Source: Cyanobacteria bacterium SZAS LIN-3 (GTDB lineage Bacteria; Cyanobacteriota; Vampirovibrionia; Obscuribacterales; Obscuribacteraceae). Taken from it: a stretch of DNA of 64,000 nucleotides. Below, piece after piece: positions 63,713-64,000 of the stretch. The first letter of the stretch is position 1, and the number at the start of each line of letters is the position of its first letter. The notes beneath the pieces were generated by a model. That model ran no database searches, was not told the origin of the DNA, and saw only the letters and a list, made by a program, of their open reading frames with translations. The stretch is taken from the NCBI GenBank assembly GCA_018266215.1, contig JAFEAV010000001.1, positions 160,403 to 224,402 of the forward strand, written 5' to 3'. Made by a program: the position numbers and the translations under genes.

Positions 63713-64000
63713 TCACCGCCCGCCGGGCTGGACAGGCGGTTGTACCGGCGCGGGTACAATGGGCATGCTGCCGGCGCCAGGATAATAGCTGGGATTTGTG
63801 ACGGCGGGATTTTGATTGGTGCCGCTCAAGACCGGCTGCGCCTGCCCCTGAGCTTGCGGCGGCGGCGGCGGAATCAAATTGCTCTGGCCGGTGGCCTGTA
63901 AAAATGCGCAGAAGCTGCCGTAGTAGTCTTCCTGGTAGTCTTTGAAAATAGGCACAAATGCCGCGGTCTGCTGTTCGTAGTATTCGGCCTTGAGCGGCAT
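63713..64000 (-). CDS. Pro/Gln-rich protein, C-terminal part at window edge
   Basis: A frame of 95 residues runs from an ATG at the very end of the window to a TGA at 63713. It may extend upstream. It has a Tyr/Phe-rich start, then a Pro/Gln-rich tail. No domain is recognised. It is coupled to the small membrane protein gene. Confidence 0.4.
   Translation of the reverse strand: MPLKAEYYEQQTAAFVPIFKDYQEDYYGSFCAFLQATGQSNLIPPPPPQAQGQAQPVLSGTNQNPAVTNPSYYPGAGSMPIVPAPVQPPVQPGGR

Overview
The window is 64 kb of gene-dense, moderately GC-rich bacterial DNA with no rRNA, tRNA, CRISPR array or insertion sequence that I can recognise. The protein set fits a free-living didermal or cyanobacterium-related lineage. 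It has many exported TPR proteins, a winged-helix membrane protein of a type I associate with cyanobacteria, several short exported low-complexity proteins, GT-C type membrane glycosyltransferase-like proteins, a lipoprotein with a TonB-C-like end, and a dcw-type murD-ftsW-murG block. My best guess is the non-photosynthetic cyanobacterial sister group (Melainabacteria/Vampirovibrionia, Obscuribacterales-like). This is inference from gene content only.

Layout: 1-241 holds the start of an AdhE-type aldehyde dehydrogenase. 550-6680 carries a large exported TPR protein, an APC-superfamily permease and an exported protein. 6693-14831 holds a wHTH membrane protein coupled to a matrixin-like metalloprotease, nagB, an exported cyclophilin abutting an M48 protease, a glycine-zipper protein, an SGNH-type protein and an exported repeat protein. 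15041-20804 has dnaK, an UlaG-like metallo-hydrolase, a secreted TIM-barrel glycosidase-like protein and a GT4 glycosyltransferase. 20986-25501 is an accessory stretch with a PIN toxin and a candidate antitoxin, a GH63-like glycosidase, a small TPR-like protein and a hipBA module with three related operator-like palindromes. 25529-34874 includes an alpha-glucan phosphorylase, membrane and TPR proteins, an HD-domain dNTPase-like protein and the ffh-rpsP-khpA translation/secretion block. 34878-41935 has a GT2 glycosyltransferase, two tandem TPR plus double-retropepsin proteins, an acyl-CoA dehydrogenase and a HEAT-repeat protein. 41983-46684 holds gcvH and gcvT flanking two zinc-ribbon membrane proteins, then a very acidic repeat protein. 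47061-53776 has murG, ftsW and murD plus another TPR protein. 54077-64000 has yebC, an RlpA-like protein, gltX, cysS, two large polytopic membrane proteins and small envelope proteins.

Functional threads are glycogen and glycan turnover (glgP, GH63-like, nagB, several glycosyltransferases), envelope biogenesis (murD/ftsW/murG, rlpA, retropepsins, M48, cyclophilin), one-carbon metabolism (gcvT/gcvH) and protein biogenesis (dnaK, ffh, rpsP, gltX, cysS, yebC). The most unusual items are the tandem TPR-double-retropepsin paralogues, the 106-bp out-of-frame rpsP/khpA overlap, the hipBA operator array, the PIN toxin with an unfamiliar short basic partner, the 19-residue acidic tandem repeats, and a structured-looking 620-bp leader before rlpA.
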